From positions 234,099,844 to 234,163,843 of the forward strand of contig NC_073695.1 in assembly GCF_029784165.1 (NCBI RefSeq): 64,000 nt of DNA. The letters are read 5' to 3'. Of the stretch, positions 13,201-25,200 are shown piece after piece. Made by a program: the position numbers and the translations under genes. The notes beneath the pieces were generated by a model. That model saw only the letters and a list, made by a program, of their open reading frames with translations. It was not told the DNA's origin and ran no database searches. Positions within the stretch are counted from its first letter, which is position 1; each line of letters begins with the position of its first letter. This DNA is from Wyeomyia smithii. Taxonomy: Eukaryota > Arthropoda > Insecta > Diptera > Culicidae.

Positions 13201-16200
13201 TTTTTTAAAGATTTTATATTTTGTATAGTTTCATTATTGGTAACTTCCATTTCACCAGCTTCTTGCTCAGGCAAAATATCAAAAGGATTGTCACTACAGA
13301 CACTCGAAGTGTCAGAAAGAGATGCCTCTCTTTTCCTCCCCGCAGCGATGCGAGGTTTCTTTTTCCGTCCAGCCATTTCAGGTGATACGAAAAAAGTTAA
13401 AACAAATGTTAAATTCAAAAGTAGGTAGTCTTGAGAAAGACTGATGGGAAATAACTTTCAGGTAGTCTTTAAAAGACACACTGACAAAACACAAACTTTG
13501 AAGCTATAGGCAGTCAAAGACCAGTCCACAAGCAACCGAAAAAAACGTCTGATCTGTAGGACAGTTCAAGACGCACTGAAGACTTGTTGTTATTAAATAC
13601 ATATCGCTACCCCTGGCGGACCGTGCGGGCAGAAGAGGTCGAGCCGGGGTGTCCGGCGGTCGACTGTCCGGTGGTGGAGAGAAAGCCCCAAACGACCTCG
13701 ACGAAGAGAAAAGCGATTTTGGTGCAGCGATAAAGGCACACCTCAAGGACGTTTAGTTGCAAGTGGGAAAGGGGGCTTAGGGTAGGTATTTAAGGCCGGT
13801 TGATGTTTTTGCAGCGTGCGCGATTTGGATGTAAGCGAAATTTCTTCTTTCTTTGTGTGCCCTGCTTGTGTGTTTGTGTAAACCACAGTGGGAGAGCATG
13901 AGTAGTGGATGAATTTTAAGTCCTACCACGCGATCAGTCCCAATCGCGAAACTGGTTGTGCGGTTTCGAAGGATTGAACAATTCGTGGCAATATAACGAA
14001 TGGAAAGATTATGATAATTTGCTTTTCTTTTTCTCTCTTCGCACCGCGCTTTGCGTTGCCTCTGGACGGGCGGGCGTTCGGCCGAGGCTGGGCTCGAGAG
14101 TGGCTGTTTCGGCTAGACAAGATAAGGCATTCAAACAATTATCAAATTCATACCGTGTTTACATTTTTGGTGCGTGGAGCAAGCGAATGATTGCGCTTGC
14201 GCTTGGAATGAATGATCTAACAACTCTGCCTGTGCTGTTGTGAGAATCGAATAACTCATCAATAAACCGATTGAGTGGCCGACTCGGGACTGGCAATTTA
14301 TACCCAGCAGAAATATAACAGGTTTTGCCGTTTAGTGGACGAATGTGCGAATATTAACCGAACTCAACCAAGCTCGCAAAGAGAAAGCTGTACTAAAGCT
14401 GCTTAACTATGACGTACTCACCGTCGCTATTGTCCCCACTGAGCGATTCCGTATCGAAAGAGTTCGAATCCTTGGTTGAGGAATTGGCAACCTCCGATGC
14501 TATATTACCCAGCGGCACACCGGGAACGATCGTCGAGCGGTAGATCTGCTTCCATAGCTCGAGATGTCCGTGCAGTTTGTCACCTCCCTGTAATGTAATA
14601 CAATGATTTGTGGTCAGTTTCTTCGATCCGTCCATGTCTTCGATAATTGTGGTGAGTTAGTGTGGTTTTGCGCCCCACAATTCCGACACACTATCATTTG
14701 AATGGAATGCAGCAATAAACAAACATGTTTATCGCAGTGTTACGAGTGGCGAACATAAGGAGCGAACGGAACGTGAAAAAAAATATAGACAGGCGAATGA
14801 AAAAGCATAATTTTATATACAATCGGTGAAAGTGAAAACCACACTCGGTACTCGCCGATCGTTCGCTGCCGAAGCGATCGTGTTCGAGCAAGCGGGCACG
14901 CGATAAAACGGGTACACCGATGCCCCGTTGGATGGATGTGGAAAGACGGTGGTCGGAGAGTGTGGGATGGATAATTTGAGCATGACGTCAGGGTTAAGCA
15001 AGCCTTATGAAATCGCGGCCTTGCCATCATCGTCATCATGATCATGATTATCATCGCCGTGTTGGCCTACCTGCGGAATGCGCCGTACGAATTCGTCCAT
15101 TGAAAGCCGCGCCAGCTGTTCACCGCTCTCGGGAAAGATTACTCCGATGTTGGCCGGCGGGGCCAGATTGTACTTGGTCATCGCTAGCTCCAGCCACTGT
15201 TTGACCTGGCCGGTTGACCACTGACGAGGATCTGTTGGCAGAAAATTCAAAGTTAAATTAAACATTCAATTCGATCACCTCAAGGTACTAACCTGGCGAA
15301 ATGCCAAGAACGTTGCAAGTTGCCTGAATGCCATCCTGCACCTCCTGCAGGGCAAGTTCAAAGACCGAGCCGATGTCGGCACGTGTCGTGAGACCGCCGA
15401 TCAGCGACTCCAGCTCAACCGGTTTCAGATTGTGCTTACGCTGAAAGCTGGTATCCTGGAGGTGCTCGCGCAATATCTGGAACTCCTGCTTTATTGGCAG
15501 CAGTTCTTCCTCCGGCTGCCTCGGTGAGCCCAGCAGGGAATCAATATCGATGGACGGTTCGGCGTCGAATTCCGTTTTGATCTCACTGCAGTGCACCGGA
15601 GAAGGTGCCCCGTTTGAGTCCGGCGGTGATGGAGGCAGCGAGCAGAACTCCTGCTTAATGGTAACAAAATTACCGGAGGACACTGTTTGCGGAATGCTGA
15701 GACTCTGGAAATCCTGAATGGAGGGCGTTGGGGACGGTGGAAAAACCGCGTACCTCTCCTGGGGTGGACTGAGCAAAGTACTTGTGTAGTACTGATATTG
15801 GGGTCCAGCCTGCAACTGTTCCAGCAGGGCAGATTTCAGCGATGATTCCTCCAGGCTCTCGGTCCAAGACGTTGGTTTCTCCTGTTTCATTTGTTGCAGC
15901 GTTTCCTGCATCGAAGCTGGGACATCGTGGAAAATTGTTGCCGGTATGTATTCAAGCGATTCGTTGACTTCGGATTGAACCACTGTTTCCTGCTGCTGCT
16001 GAAGAAGCTGTTGACGCTGCTGCTGGGACTGTGGACTCAAAGGCACTTCACCATCACTCTGTGTCAACAGCGAAAGATCAAACAACTCCGCGTATGAGGC
16101 AAAGAAGTCTGATGTGTAATCACCGGCCGGAACGGTCTGTGGAGTCTGAAAAGACAAAAAGATTCCATTAGTAACTTTAAAACACCGCGAAAATCACAAA

Positions 16201-19200
16201 AGCGTCGATTCCAGCCAACTTCCACCCAGCGATGCTTACAGGTAAACCAATCACGCGCGAAACTACGTTCTATGTCTTCCGCAACATATCAATGACTGAC
16301 GACCGGTTCTAATCTCATTCAGATAGCTTTTAGCACCAACAACACCATAGAAACTAGTTCCCCTTCGGAACCCCCTCGCACTGGTGTTGGTGTTCTGTGT
16401 CTATCGAGTTAGAATTCCTGTCCATGTATTATTCTACTCCCTAGAGCCCCCAAAGATCCCACATTGCTCCCGCCGCGTTGTCGTCATGCAAACCCCACGC
16501 CAGCGAATTAATTCAAACCATTGTTCTCGCGAATAGCGTAGACGATGACGACTTTGAATAGCTCACACCCCGCTCAACTCGCACCCGCTCGACCCGAATG
16601 GCCGAAAACCGAACGACCATTTAGCAGTCATCTTGCGCGTGCGGAACGGCACAAAAAACAACAACAGCGACGGCTTCAAGCCGGGGAAAATCCAACCCGC
16701 GAGTAACGTAACCACTTAGACCAGTAAGGTTCACTACACATCGATCCGATCATAACCGATCAATAGAAATAGAATCCACCTGAATGTGATTCAACGTCGA
16801 GCGCACTCGAGCGTCATCAGATGAAACACGCATCAATTGAGGCGATTGTTCTCTGTCCCGCGAAACGCGGCTGAGAATTCGTGGAAATTCACGTCAGTGC
16901 ACTCTTAAGTACCTGCAACAATAGCTGCTCACTGGCTCGCGACAGCATACTGCAAGTGCGTAACGAATCTAGAACCCGCTGATTTCTTCCGCGAAAGTAA
17001 CAATTTCCGTGCAATCACTGCTGACCGGCTGGGAAGCGTTTGTCTAACTGGCAGAACAGTTTCCCCGAACAGGCTTCTTTATTGATGACAGCAGGCGACT
17101 CAGGGCAGGCTGATAAGACCGAGCGAACACAATTTCCAGTTCCAGCTAGTCGGAGGCAAACGGTGCAAAGATAGACACATGAGATTTCGGCAACTTCCTA
17201 TCGGGTGGCTGTTTAGTACGGTGATAATTAGCGGTGACAACGGTGATCAAAGGTGGCAGGGGTTAGAAGAAATTGTTTCAGCAATCAATGGCTTGGCTAG
17301 CTTTTGCGGAAGGTTCGAAAAAAAAAACAAGGTCAAAAAAATAGAGTTTCATGACAATACATGCTGCTAAATGCTATCGGGAAAGTGGATTTCTGCGCGG
17401 AATATTTGCAAAATGGAGGACTGTGCTGCCAACCGAGATTGCTGGTTTCGATTGGCAGGACATGAGATCCCATACATGCTGATAGTTGATGTTATTCAAT
17501 ATATCATTCATCGTTTCTAGGTTATTTCGTTTTATTGAATTGCTTATAGCGACATTAAATAGTTTGTTGATTACAGCAATCAAATTACATTTAACCAGCG
17601 TGAATTTATTTTCATTTTTTCATTAATTTAATATTAATTAGCAGTACAAGTTGAATTCTTCATTTCAATTCTGTCATCCTTTGAATTTTCTGAAGGCTTT
17701 ATGCACTTCCGTGTTGGCTATAAGTGCCAAAATTCACAGGAACGGTTAAAGAGTTATAATATTTTTTTCCAGTCTGAGTTCAAGGGAATTTTTATTTTGC
17801 CTCTGTCGACCAGTTATCAACTCATGTTTGACCTAGAATTCAAACAGAAAATAATTGAAAGATTGTACCATTCCGCTCGGAAGCGCGTAAAGTCTTCAGA
17901 GACTTGAGACTTTTTTCCCGTATGTAAACGTGAAAAAAAAACGAACTCGGCGAGCAGTTATTCTGGGGCCTAAGTTTAGATACATTTTTGAACTCGCTGG
18001 GGGCACCAAAATCATTGGAATGATTAGAAAACTATAATCTGTTGAATTTTTCCATTTTGAGCTCTAGGACAAAATCTTGGTTAACTCTTTTTTTTAAGTT
18101 CTATGATTGTGACACTTTTCACGTGACTTATTTTGTTTTGATTTCGATTATGATTTATTCTTGCTTTTAATCAATTTTAAAATTTGTTGTTCTATTCCAT
18201 TCACAGTTCTTTTTTGTCAAGCGATAAAATTGAAAAACAAAATTAAATAAAAGAAAATTGTAAGAGGTGGGCGTAAAAAGTTAATGGCGAATTTTTCAAT
18301 TTATAATTTTCAACATGATGACGCAGTTTTTCTACGCGATTTATCAAATTCAGAGGACTCAGCCTCAGTTTAATTTTATGCCTTTTTTCAAGTGTGTCCA
18401 TGTTCGAGAGTCTGCATCGGTTTTCGTATTTGGAAATAAACTAGAGGATTACGCCAAGAGAGGTGACGCGGGGCCTGCCGGATAAATCTTCATGATCTAC
18501 AGGATTTCAGACAATACAAACGATCTCAAAAATTGGTCTCATCAGCGCCCAATACACGGACTTCAAGCTGTATGAATCATTGGAGCCTTTCGCAACTTTC
18601 GATATGAAACCGAAAAGTTGTCAATTGGCCTTGGCAATTATCGATGTGTAGTGGTTGTTGAATAACAGTATTTGATCCAGTACGACTCATAAGTCATTCA
18701 TTTTCTCAGCTTTTCGGTGTGAAGTCTCAACACAATAATCTAATAAAATCGTTTTTTTTGTGCGATGCAACGTCATAACGGAGCATTTTGGTACGTTAAC
18801 GATCAGTTTGTTGCGAGAGAACCAGCCCCTTAAACAGATTCAGCTGGACTTGCAAAGAATGGCAGTGTTCAATTGAACGAATCGCCAAACATATTTTCAA
18901 GTCATCGGCGTAAATCAGTTTGCAATCCATAGCAATTTTGAGCAGCGCGTTGAAAAATAGCGTTAACATCAACGGGCCTAAGTTGCTGCCTTGGGGCACA
19001 CCGGTTAAATTGCAGAAACTCAAGGATAAACAGGAATCAACTTTAACGCGGAGTTCAAGACCAGTCAGGTAGGACCTAATGCACGGTACTAGCCTCGAAG
19101 AAGATCCAAGAAAAGACGAATTAACTAGTGAAGTCCAACAAATTCGAGGTAACAGATCTTTTAGTGCTGATCATTAGAGATGGAGCTTTTTGACTGGCTA

Positions 19201-22200
19201 CGAATCACATCACTGACGATAATTTCGAATAACTTTGACGCTGCAGATAAGCCTGCTATACCTCAAAAATTTCTTACGTTTCTGCTGTCATCAGCTTTGA
19301 ACATGGGAAACCACAACGATTGCTTTCAAACTGCAGAGACAACACCATCGTTGAGCGAGCGGGTGAAAATGGCTGCGAGTGGTACTATAAAATCAACAGC
19401 ACAAAGACAGGACATAACTGCCGGTAACGAACTAATGATGCCTTGGAGATGTGAAAACTTTTTGACGTACAATTACGTCTTACGACAACATATATAGGGT
19501 TACTTATTGAAAACTCGAAAACTTCGAGAGCATCACGAAAATTGTTCTCTTGCAAATATTTAAAACTCAGTCAGTTTCTAACCGATTTTTGTCATTCTTA
19601 TACCAATCGATTGGAAAATCATTTATGCCCTCGATCAAATGCAGAAAATTGTAGTTTGATTATTCGAAATAAAAAATTTAAAATTGTCAAGCCTTGTTGA
19701 AACTTTGATATCGACCTATGATTGGTCGTTCAATGCTTGTTTTTTCTAACACGGTCGACAGAATATCAGAGCTAGTTAACCAAGAATGGGCCTGTTTGGT
19801 CTATATAAGAATCTGCTTCTGCTCAAACCAATCAATTTACTGGTGAATGGCCATTAGGACGATCCTTACTAAGTAGTAGCGGGTAGCAGTAGTAGTGACT
19901 GAGGCAACGGATAGCAGTAGCGGCATATCCGATCACTGTCGCAAGAGGTCGATTTACTGCGAACTGGATCGACCAGCAGCGAGCAGAACAGCAGCAGGCG
20001 GCGATTTCAAACATCTCGCTGCCTTACATAATGGTCGGACCAATAAAATAACGTCACATATTCAATTGAAGTAGTAAAAATGAGTTTTCCATATCCGAAT
20101 ACTACAAGTAATCGTGGATTTACTATCAAGAAACAAAGTACTATTCACGGCTAAGAACTGTAAGCAACATAGAAAGAAAATAAGAGTAATGTTATAAAAC
20201 GAGTAACGTTTATGTTTCGTTCAAAACATGTACGACTCATGATTCAAAGTGTCGTGGAAACCGGGTTTTAAAATTTAAAACTTCCTTATCTCATTGCACA
20301 ATGGCTAAGAAACCGAATTTGGGGGAAAATTTTGATCTAGAGCTCGATAGCAAAATTGTAGAGAAAAACTTTCTTCCACAAAGTTGTTATATATGATAAA
20401 GCGCTTATTGAAAAATTTTCAAAAATTAGAGTGATCCAACTTTTCGATGAAATCAGAAGTCTAACTTTTTCATCTTTGTGGATAGAAGAAAAAGTTCTAC
20501 AATGTTATAGGTCCGTTTTTTAAGCAACTTTATTGAAAAAAAGTTTTACTCTCTCTTTCAAAATAATCGATTTAGATGAAAAACACATTTTTTGCTTTAA
20601 ATGTTATTTCAATTTTCTCGTCCAAACAGTTTCGAAGGACCTCAAGGGGTTTTTAATTTGCAATGCTTACATCAGGAATATTTCAATTTTACTCAAAGTT
20701 ATTGACGATTCTTTCCGACAAAAATGCGTTTTTCATTTGTTTGTCGTTCTTTTTTGAGCAAACATCCAAAATATCTTTTGGTTTCAATTTGAAAAGTACA
20801 TTCGACTTTATATTTAGTGAATTTTTTTTTATTTTTGCATTCCAAACCACAAAAACTCGATTTCACGATTTATTTCTCAGAACTAGAAATAATGACATTG
20901 AATTTGGTCTATAATGAACAAAAATAGATCAACTAGTTCAAAAGTAATGTAGCAATAAAATAAATAGAATAAAGCCGTAGTTTTGGTCACCCTATTTCGG
21001 AGCCCCAACTATCCAACAAAAAAAAAACGGGTTTAATTATTTTCGACGAAGATCAATTCCTGCAATTCTGGGCACAATTGAAGCATTTTGAGTGACCAGT
21101 AGATTTATTTTCCCCTGAAGATGTCGTTGATCAGTGACGAAACGTTGGACAGTAAAAAACAGTAAAGTCGTTCTTCTTTTTTGAGACTGGTCATAGATCT
21201 ATCGCTCAAATAAAAATTAATTTCAATTATTATATTATATTATATATATTTATCTCGATAGCGTTTTTGCGAACCTTCTCAAGGCAAATATAAATGCAAT
21301 ATCAATATGATTTGTACTGCCCATCCTTCAGCATAGTTAAGAGAGTCTAATGCTTGTCAATGCGAAACTACGGAATGTTGGTGACAACATTATCTAGAGC
21401 CTTTCTGAAGACTCCATATCTTTAAAGTGAACTGAAAAGATAGATATTGCGGCAACACTAGCGGTGAAGTTCCGAACTAAAACTAGTCATTCTTTCAGGT
21501 TTTTTGTAAGCTAAATAGTTTCTTAAGATTGTATGCCAATCAAACCAGCATTTGGAGAGTAAACGAAAAGTTCACGATTTTGAGCCCATGTACCGCTGTG
21601 CACTGCAAGCAATCTAAACATATAAAATTGCAGTTCTTTCTGTCTGTCTGATCCTTATAGGCTTGAAAACTACTGAACCGATCAGCGTGAAAATTTGTAT
21701 GTAGAGGTTTTTGGGGCTGAGGCTGGAGGTTTTTGGTTCGGTCTCCTCAAGAAGGGAGAACTTCCATACAAATAGAAAACGAATTTCAAAGCTAAATCGT
21801 GGGTTAGGCACTAGTATTTGTATAAAGCTATGATTCTGTGCTGTTAGCGTATATACACTTTTGAAGAACTGAAAAAAAACGTTTTTCGTGATTTTAAATT
21901 ATTTTTTTAAGTACTTCAACAATCTCATATTTCTTATATAACTGATCCAAAGAGCAGTATTCCAAATTTAACAGTGACACACTAGTTTCAAAAGTTTTAC
22001 AAACGTTCATTCATAAAAATGCGAATGTGTGCCTCAAAATTGCAGTTTACCAAGTAACATCAAAATTTTCATCTGTGATGCCCTACTTGTAACAACCAGA
22101 CGATCAAAGAAATCATCAAAGGTACCGAAACCAACTTAGACCATCGAAGAACATGTAAAGCCCCATTTGGAATCACAAACGAAAAACCTGAACTATTAGG

Positions 22201-25200
22201 AAGGAAAGGAGTTTAGTAAAAAGTCTAAATTTGTGTATACTAAACCAAGAATGATCCTGAATGTATCTACCTTGTTAACAGATAGCCCTTTTTTATTTTA
22301 AATACAATAAAGTTCAAACCGACATTATATTAGCATACACGCAATTCTTTTCTTATTATGTTAAAAGCATTAACGAAACATTCTTTCATGGGCAGCAAAT
22401 TTATTACTTAAAAAGCAATAAAACAATTCTCCAGTAAAGTAACAACACATACTATCATATATTTTGCACATGCATCCCATCCATCTAATGATGGTAGTAA
22501 CAACTACACGCAAAATTTTAATTTATTTCTTCGAAAGCAATGACGAAAAGTTCTCCCTTTCCATGTTCAAGAAAAATTTACTGTCGCATATTTTGCACAT
22601 GATGCTATTTTCTTTTACCGTTAATTCATCCGGTGTGCGTGTATTAGTTTGTACACATACGGAGTAGAGAAAAAATATGACAAGAGCTGCCACGATTTGG
22701 AAACTGTGTTTGAAAAACACGAACGCTTGCTTTCTGGCAAGCTGATGCAAGCCATGTTGAAAATACAAGCTCGTCGCATCATGAAAATTCGTTTAGACAT
22801 GCTTGATGATACAAAACTCGTGCCCACACGCAAAAGTTGGAATGTGCGTAACCAGATCATTTATGAGCGAAATTAGCGCATTTACTGATTAAGTTTGGAG
22901 CCAGTACAACAAATGTGTGCAGGGCATAACGCATTTGATGCTCTAGCGGATTTTGAATGTATTTAGCACCTCCAAATCACTATGCTTCAAAAGTTTTAAC
23001 CGGTGTTGGTATCGTCATGATGATTTGTACTTGTATTGGTAATGTTCTTTAGAAGGCTGCTATCGTTGAAGCAGTGCAACCAACAACAAACACTGATGAT
23101 TTTGGTCATGTATGAATTGATGAAAATACCAACTGATTGATTCCTTATCATGAATCCGGTCATCTAAAAACATCATCGAATCAATAACAAACAAAAAAAC
23201 ATTGGGTTTGTTCAAAATATTTTAATTTACCTACGACTCTGGTTTTATTCGTATGCATTCGGTTCCATGTTACTGGCACCAGCGTCAGTAAATCCTGTTG
23301 CAACAAGGCGCGCTATTGGCTGTTTCATTTGCTGACAGCGATTAGGGATGCACTAGCCTTTGATACGCACCGGCTCGCGAAAGTAAGCAGCGGTTTTTTG
23401 AGCGCCCCGAAACAGATCGTTAGCCCGAAGCCGCAGTTTGCCGAAACATCACGAATTTGTGTGTATGATACATATTCTGATTCCGATCTCTGTCCATGTA
23501 TTCATTGTACAACTGATGCGTTCTGCATTTCACACATTTTTTGTGCGAAATTAGAGCAATCATTGTGCGTTTTATCAGGACACATTTGATGATTAAAGCT
23601 TGAACTTTTGCGTGCATCTAGAAAACCTACATTCGCATCTCCGGTGATTCTAGACACACGGTATTACAGTTTTTCATTTTCTAGTAAACAGACAAATTAA
23701 TTAATACAGACAAAAGTTTGTATCGTCAATTGATAGTTTAAAGAAAGTTAGGTCATAATATGGAACAGCCGCCAGTGAAGAGTTGCGAGATTTGGGGATG
23801 GTTAGGGTGCCAATACCCCCAAAAATATCGAAATATGTCGAATAACTTTTTTATTTTGGGAGATAAAGAAATAAAAATGTTTAGCAAAAACATGCATTTT
23901 GGGATGACTAATAATCTTGTAGAAGGTTTAAAAATTCAAAAAAATCTGGGAAAAAATCAAAATTGGTATTTTATTGCCTTTTTATAGAAAACTTGAAGTG
24001 GCCGTAATATGGAGGAGATAGACACATTCGGCAAAATTTCTTGTTTTTAGATCACATAAAATTTTGCCAAAAACACATTTTTTTATGTAACTTATAAGTC
24101 GATTGATCACTTATGTCTCTTTATTGAAAGTAGCGTTTTTGACTATCACGAAACTTCTCCGAAGAAATGAAACAATACCTAATATAATGGTGATAGACAT
24201 TGTGGATTACAGTAGCTATCATAATGTAAAGTCAAAGTCGCTAGGAAAAAAATGGCTAGAAATTCCTTATTAAAATCGAATAGTTTTGCTTTCACTGCTG
24301 GAGACGGTGCTACGCTAGAGCATGATAAATATTTTTTTTATTTCAAAATTCAGAACATAATCGATTCTTTAGGATTAGTCGGGGAGTCTCTCAGGAATAA
24401 CCGCTCAAAAAAATAATTTATGTTAGGTATATAAAGATTAGATATGAATAAAATACCAGAACAATAGTAGACATAGTTAAAAGCTGCCACATGTACTCTA
24501 ATGTCTTCACTGTAAAAACTTTCAATAACCTAATATTATTCGCGTGATCTTGGGTCGAAGAATAAAAAAAACAATATCGCAAAAAAACATAAATGCGAAT
24601 AACACGCATTCCATTGCCTAATACGATTTTTTCTCAACAAACAGGAAACTTGTCTTCGAAAATATGCTTAGCATAACGGTTCACAAGCCGAAGCCGAAAA
24701 AAAAATAGCACCACACTAATCCTTGATAAAACATTCTACCAATGTGGCATGGGCTTGGCAGCATCCAGCACGCGTCACACGCCGCCTTTTGCATTTCAGC
24801 TCCGCCGCTCGTTCGACTCGCAAAACTGTGATTGGTTTAAGCTGCTAGCAGGCAACCACTAGCCAGCTAACGAAACGTCACAAAGAGCAATAAGGAAGAG
24901 AAAGATTAACCGGCTTTAATTTGAAGCGAGTGCGGAAAACTATACGCTCGTGTAGCTGCGGGTTCCCTTCACCGTCGTCTTCACCGTGAACAGGCGAGCT
25001 CTACAGTTCCAGTTCTAGATGCGATGTAGAACTTAAGCTTCAGTTGATGGTTGCGGCGGGAAGGGGGCAAGGCATAGTGGGTCCTAGCGACTTTATAGTT
25101 GCTAGATACCATTAACTTGAGTGGAACATACACGACGAACCTTTGTGGTTGCGGTTAGTTTTGACTAGCTGGAAGCGCTATTTTATTCCACTATGCAATG

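Larger units (their letters stand above)
9168..13577 (-). mobile_element. Full-length Jockey-clade (Juan-like) LINE
   Basis: 4410 bp with a poly-A tail (plus-strand T run at 9166-9185), 3'UTR, ORF2 (9407-12067), ORF1 (12054-13376) and a short 5'UTR. Flanked by a perfect 14-bp target duplication GAAGACTTGTTGTT at 9154-9167 and 13578-13591, which fixes both ends and shows that no 5' truncation occurred. The first base of the element places AGACGT at +28 to +33, an exact match to the downstream promoter element used by Jockey-type internal promoters. Inserted in intron 4 in the same sense as the ETS gene. ORF2 carries one in-frame stop; otherwise it looks intact and therefore recent. Confidence 0.92.
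4206..14421 (-). other. Intron 4 of the ETS gene
   Basis: 10216 bp between the Pointed and ETS domain exons, donor GTGAGT, acceptor TTGCAG. It holds a SINE (about 5580), a TG microsatellite (5931-5996), a cgcgtaaa repeat (6030-6130), small inverted repeats (6431-6575), a TIR element (7412-7805) and the Juan-like element (9168-13577). In 4500-5370, 6600-7400 and 7810-8880 I see AT-rich DNA with no supported feature, apart from a fragment near 8120 with the 'ggccgaaacgtcgg' motif that recurs in other form near 21130. Confidence 0.8.

Noticed and set aside
12121..13428. Several plus-strand frames opposite the LINE ORF1
   Set aside because: They are shadows of the minus-strand Gag-like frame with its three zinc knuckles.
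22464..22876. Overlapping frames near 22.6 kb with a protein-like look
   Set aside because: I could not match them to any family, both strands are open to a similar extent, and no repeat ends or splice sites frame them.
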